Source: a virus. Taken from it: a stretch of 21,576 nt of DNA. The notes under the pieces were generated by a model. That model was given only the letters and a program-made list of their open reading frames with translations. It was not told the DNA's origin and did not search any database. Shown here piece after piece: positions 19,531 through 21,576 of this stretch (position 1 is its first letter; every line of letters starts with the position of its first letter). The DNA is taken from the IMG/VR virus record IMGVR_UViG_3300028394_000351, positions 1-21,576 of that record; one strand, given 5' to 3'. A program made the position numbers and the translations under genes.

Positions 19531-21107
19531 ATGACCGTTAGATCCCATGTTTGCTCAGGCTTTGGTGCGGTGGCCGTCTGCCATAACCCGATGGCCATGA
19601 CGAGACTGACAATGCCGTCAATGCGTTCCGTCGATTTCGCCTTGCTCGGTTTGATGTTGCCGGCCGCTGAGTCGCTCTGAATGGCTACGCTGGCTGCCTG
19701 CCAGCCCAGCACCGGGTGACCACCGTGCAGGAGTTTGCCGCTGACGACCCAGTTCTCCAGTTGCTTCGACGGGGCCGACAATGACGCATAGCCCTGTCGA
19801 AAGTTTTGCATAGGAAGCCCATCTCCTTGCAGTAATTGCTGGCCGAGCTGGGCGCTGTTCCATGGATCGAGCCCGATGCCACGCACCTTGTATTTTGAGC
19901 AGATGCCGTTGATGTCGGACCGCACCGTATCGAAGTCCGTGACGTTCCCGTCGGTCATGTGCAGATGCCCCTGACGATGCCACGTCAGATACGGCACCTT
20001 GTCACGCCGCTCCCGCTGGTGAGCGTTCTCGCTAGGAATCCAGAAGTGCGGCTCAATCCAGAACGTGCCATCGTCCAGCGGGAACAGCATCACGAAGGCT
20101 GTCGTGTCGTACGTGGTTGCCAGGTCGAGCCCGGCCCAGCACTCCCGGCCGGCGAGATCCACTGGGCAGGCACCGTTGCCCTGTGCCCAGTGATCCATGC
20201 GGAGCCAGCGGGTGTCCTGCTCAGTCCATTGGTTGAGGTAGAGCTGGCGGAACGTGTTCTCGTACGTCGGCATCTCAACCGCTCGAGCACACTCGCTGCG
20301 GAGGAAGTCGAGCTTGACCGAGACGCCCAGGTTGGGGTTGGCACTCGCCCATACCTTCTCGTCCTTCCAGTCGGCCGCGATTGGGGCCGCGTAGATCACC
20401 GGCAGAAAGCTCTCGTCCTTGACCGCACCGCCGGCCACAGCCTCGGCGTACTTCCAGATCTCCCAGCACACGCTGCGGCGGTCGTAGCCGGCCGTGGTCA
20501 GGGCCACCGTCAGCGGGTTCCGCCTTGCCCCCTGGCTGGAAATCATGACCTCCCACATCTCGCGGTTGCTGACGTGGAGCTCGTCGAACACCACGGCATG
20601 CGCCGAAAGCCCGTGCTGGATTCCCGCCTCGGCGGACAGGGCCTTGTATGTGGCGTGCGTCGATTCCCGCACGATGGCGTTGCGGTAGACCTTGAGGTAC
20701 TGCGACAGCGTCGGCGACTGCTCGACGGCGATCTTCGCGGTATCGAACACCAGGCGTGCTTGGTCCCGCGACGCGGCACACGAATAGACCTCGGCCCCCG
20801 GCTCCTGCTCCATAAGGCACCGCAGAGCGATGCCCGCCGCCAACGTGCTTTTCCCATTTTTGCGAGGCAGTGCCAGCAGTGACGTTCGCACGACTCTCCG
20901 CCCGTCACGCTCGCGGAACAGCGACCACACGTAGCGTTTCTGCCACGGCTCGAGCACGAACGGCTTGCCGCCCAGCTCGCCCTTGGCGTGCGTCAGGTGC
21001 TTCTCGAAGAACCGAACGGCAATGCACGACGAGCAGTCGTGGCACGGCTTCTCAGCCGAACATCTTCCGGTCTTCGTCGTCCTCGACGGCTTGCGGCTTT
21101 TCGACAT
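19527..21107 (-). CDS. terL: terminase large subunit (HK97-like)
   Basis: The 526-aa packaging motor is taken to start at the ATG at 21107, with AGGG upstream. A longer frame to 21185 lies inside the small subunit gene. ATPase motifs are Walker A in LPRKNGKSTLAAG (about 80-87) and Walker B in AVVFDELHV (about 172-176). The nuclease has acidic residues in GLDLATTYDTTAF (Asp328), GIGLDPWNSAQ (Asp414) and ERIDGIVSLVMA (Asp497). The N-terminus carries a Cys cluster (16, 22, 25 and 28; RCSAEKPCHDCSSC) that could bind zinc, an addition I do not expect in HK97 itself. It overlaps TerS by 56 bp and portal by 4 bp. This is the strongest phylogenetic marker of the element. Confidence 0.94.
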   Translation of the reverse strand: MSKSRKPSRTTKTGRCSAEKPCHDCSSCIAVRFFEKHLTHAKGELGGKPFVLEPWQKRYVWSLFRERDGRRVVRTSLLALPRKNGKSTLAAGIALRCLMEQEPGAEVYSCAASRDQARLVFDTAKIAVEQSPTLSQYLKVYRNAIVRESTHATYKALSAEAGIQHGLSAHAVVFDELHVSNREMWEVMISSQGARRNPLTVALTTAGYDRRSVCWEIWKYAEAVAGGAVKDESFLPVIYAAPIAADWKDEKVWASANPNLGVSVKLDFLRSECARAVEMPTYENTFRQLYLNQWTEQDTRWLRMDHWAQGNGACPVDLAGRECWAGLDLATTYDTTAFVMLFPLDDGTFWIEPHFWIPSENAHQRERRDKVPYLTWHRQGHLHMTDGNVTDFDTVRSDINGICSKYKVRGIGLDPWNSAQLGQQLLQGDGLPMQNFRQGYASLSAPSKQLENWVVSGKLLHGGHPVLGWQAASVAIQSDSAAGNIKPSKAKSTERIDGIVSLVMAIGLWQTATAPKPEQTWDLTVI

Positions 21108-21525
21108 GGAGCGATGCCCTGGCGGACGGGTTGAGCCCGAAGTCCTGCTCGAGCTGCCGCAGCTGCTGGGCCAGTTTGTGGGCAATCGAAACCTCGGGAC
21201 GCTGGGCGATGTACTTCACCTCTCCGCCGTCGTTCAGGATCGGGTAGGTGTCGCCTTCCGCCTTGAGTTTGGCTCTGGTGGCAAGCCACCACTCATACGT
21301 GTCGCAGTACCGAGCCAGTGCCTCAATGTCGGCCTGCGTCATCACGCGAACGGACTGAAGCAGCGGCAGGAGCTCACGCCACCGGGCGGCGGCCACCTCG
21401 CCGAGGTGCGGCGGCATCGCCACGCCAGCGGTGGGCGGCTGCGGCTCGTCCGACCGGACCACGCGGAGCGTGCCGCGGGCCTGGCGGACGGCGGTCGGTG
21501 TTTTTGGCGGTCCGCGTTTGCCCAT
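21052..21525 (-). CDS. terS: terminase small subunit, P27 family
   Basis: The 157-aa protein recognises phage DNA and feeds it to the large subunit. The P27-family pattern is clear: MGKRGPPKTPTAVRQARGTL at the start, PPHLGEVAAARWRELLPLLQ, then VRVMTQADIEALARYCDTYE and WWLATRAKLKAEG. It continues with LAQQLRQLEQDFGLNPSARASL, which is the conserved end of this family. Only a weak ribosome binding site (TAGGT) lies upstream. Its promoter is probably outside the window, because just 51 bp remain to the right edge. It is the first visible gene of the late operon. Confidence 0.92.
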   Translation of the reverse strand: MGKRGPPKTPTAVRQARGTLRVVRSDEPQPPTAGVAMPPHLGEVAAARWRELLPLLQSVRVMTQADIEALARYCDTYEWWLATRAKLKAEGDTYPILNDGGEVKYIAQRPEVSIAHKLAQQLRQLEQDFGLNPSARASLHVEKPQAVEDDEDRKMFG

Positions 21526-21576
21526 TGTTGTGGCGACCTACCCGGCAGGCAAAACCCCCCGGCCCGTACGCAGAGA

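Noticed and set aside
19959-20882. Plus-strand open frame of 307 codons
   Set aside because: Antisense to the large terminase, with Arg/His/Leu/Val-biased shadow composition.
10452-21525. Gene transfer agent rather than prophage
   Set aside because: An integrase, an HTH protein, a methyltransferase and P27/HK97 packaging genes lie together, which suits a temperate phage. Nothing specific points to a gene transfer agent.
1-21576. CRISPR array, rRNA, tRNA or insertion sequence
   Set aside because: No regularly spaced repeats, cloverleaf-like segments or transposase frames were noticed when reading both strands. A dedicated scan was not possible.

Overview
This window carries most of the late region and one end of a temperate siphovirus-type (HK97-like) prophage. 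From position 21525 down to 2111 nearly every gene lies on the minus strand, in canonical order: P27-type small terminase, large terminase, portal, prohead protease, a tiny zinc-ribbon protein, major capsid, decoration-like protein, glycosyltransferase, head-tail connectors, tail terminator, two tail-tube-like proteins, a frameshifted tail assembly chaperone, tape measure and tail-tip proteins. These are followed by accessory genes and a DNA methyltransferase. Most neighbouring genes overlap by 1 to 20 bases (ATGA, TGATG or TAATG junctions), which indicates a long translationally coupled operon. The DNA is GC-rich. The domain content (a protease with an extra N-terminal domain, Cys-rich tail-tip proteins, a C-terminal CGC..R...LN tail) recalls phage-like elements I associate with Planctomycetota. 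That host assignment is inference from memory and is not proven here.

Layout on the minus strand from the right: 21525-17205 DNA packaging, portal and maturation; 17224-15088 capsid; 15007-14240 glycosyltransferase; 14250-11852 connector and tail completion; 11774-10452 tail tube and chaperone; 10448-5794 tape measure and tail tip, ending in a cluster of Cys-rich or GT-like proteins; 5759-3492 small accessory genes (HExxH protein, unknown 81-aa protein, metallophosphoesterase, Nmad1/DUF1599-like protein, GTG-started 63-aa protein); 3397-2111 DNA methyltransferase. The plus-strand tyrosine recombinase (1200-2114) converges on the methyltransferase, and the two genes share one CTAG palindrome as their stop codons. 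The left 1.2 kb is a control region with an HTH protein, inverted repeats, two minus-strand promoter candidates, a 17-bp palindrome, a possible 23-aa peptide and a 120-aa hypothetical gene. No holin, endolysin, replication gene or complete repressor cassette is visible, so the element extends past at least one edge.

The most informative non-obvious signals are: (1) a complete programmed -1 frameshift cassette in the tail chaperone (A AAA AAC, 5-nt spacer, 8-bp perfect stem); (2) a strong internal ribosome binding site that would release a protease-only product from the fused prohead protease gene; (3) a 58-aa zinc-ribbon gene between protease and capsid; (4) a GT-A glycosyltransferase embedded in the head module, with a second GT-like protein at the tail tip carrying the CGC motif; (5) two paralogous tail-tube-like genes; (6) hairpin-bearing gaps confined to the edges of the high-copy virion genes; (7) nested inverted repeats between the HTH gene and integrase that recur inside a promoter upstream of the 120-aa gene.
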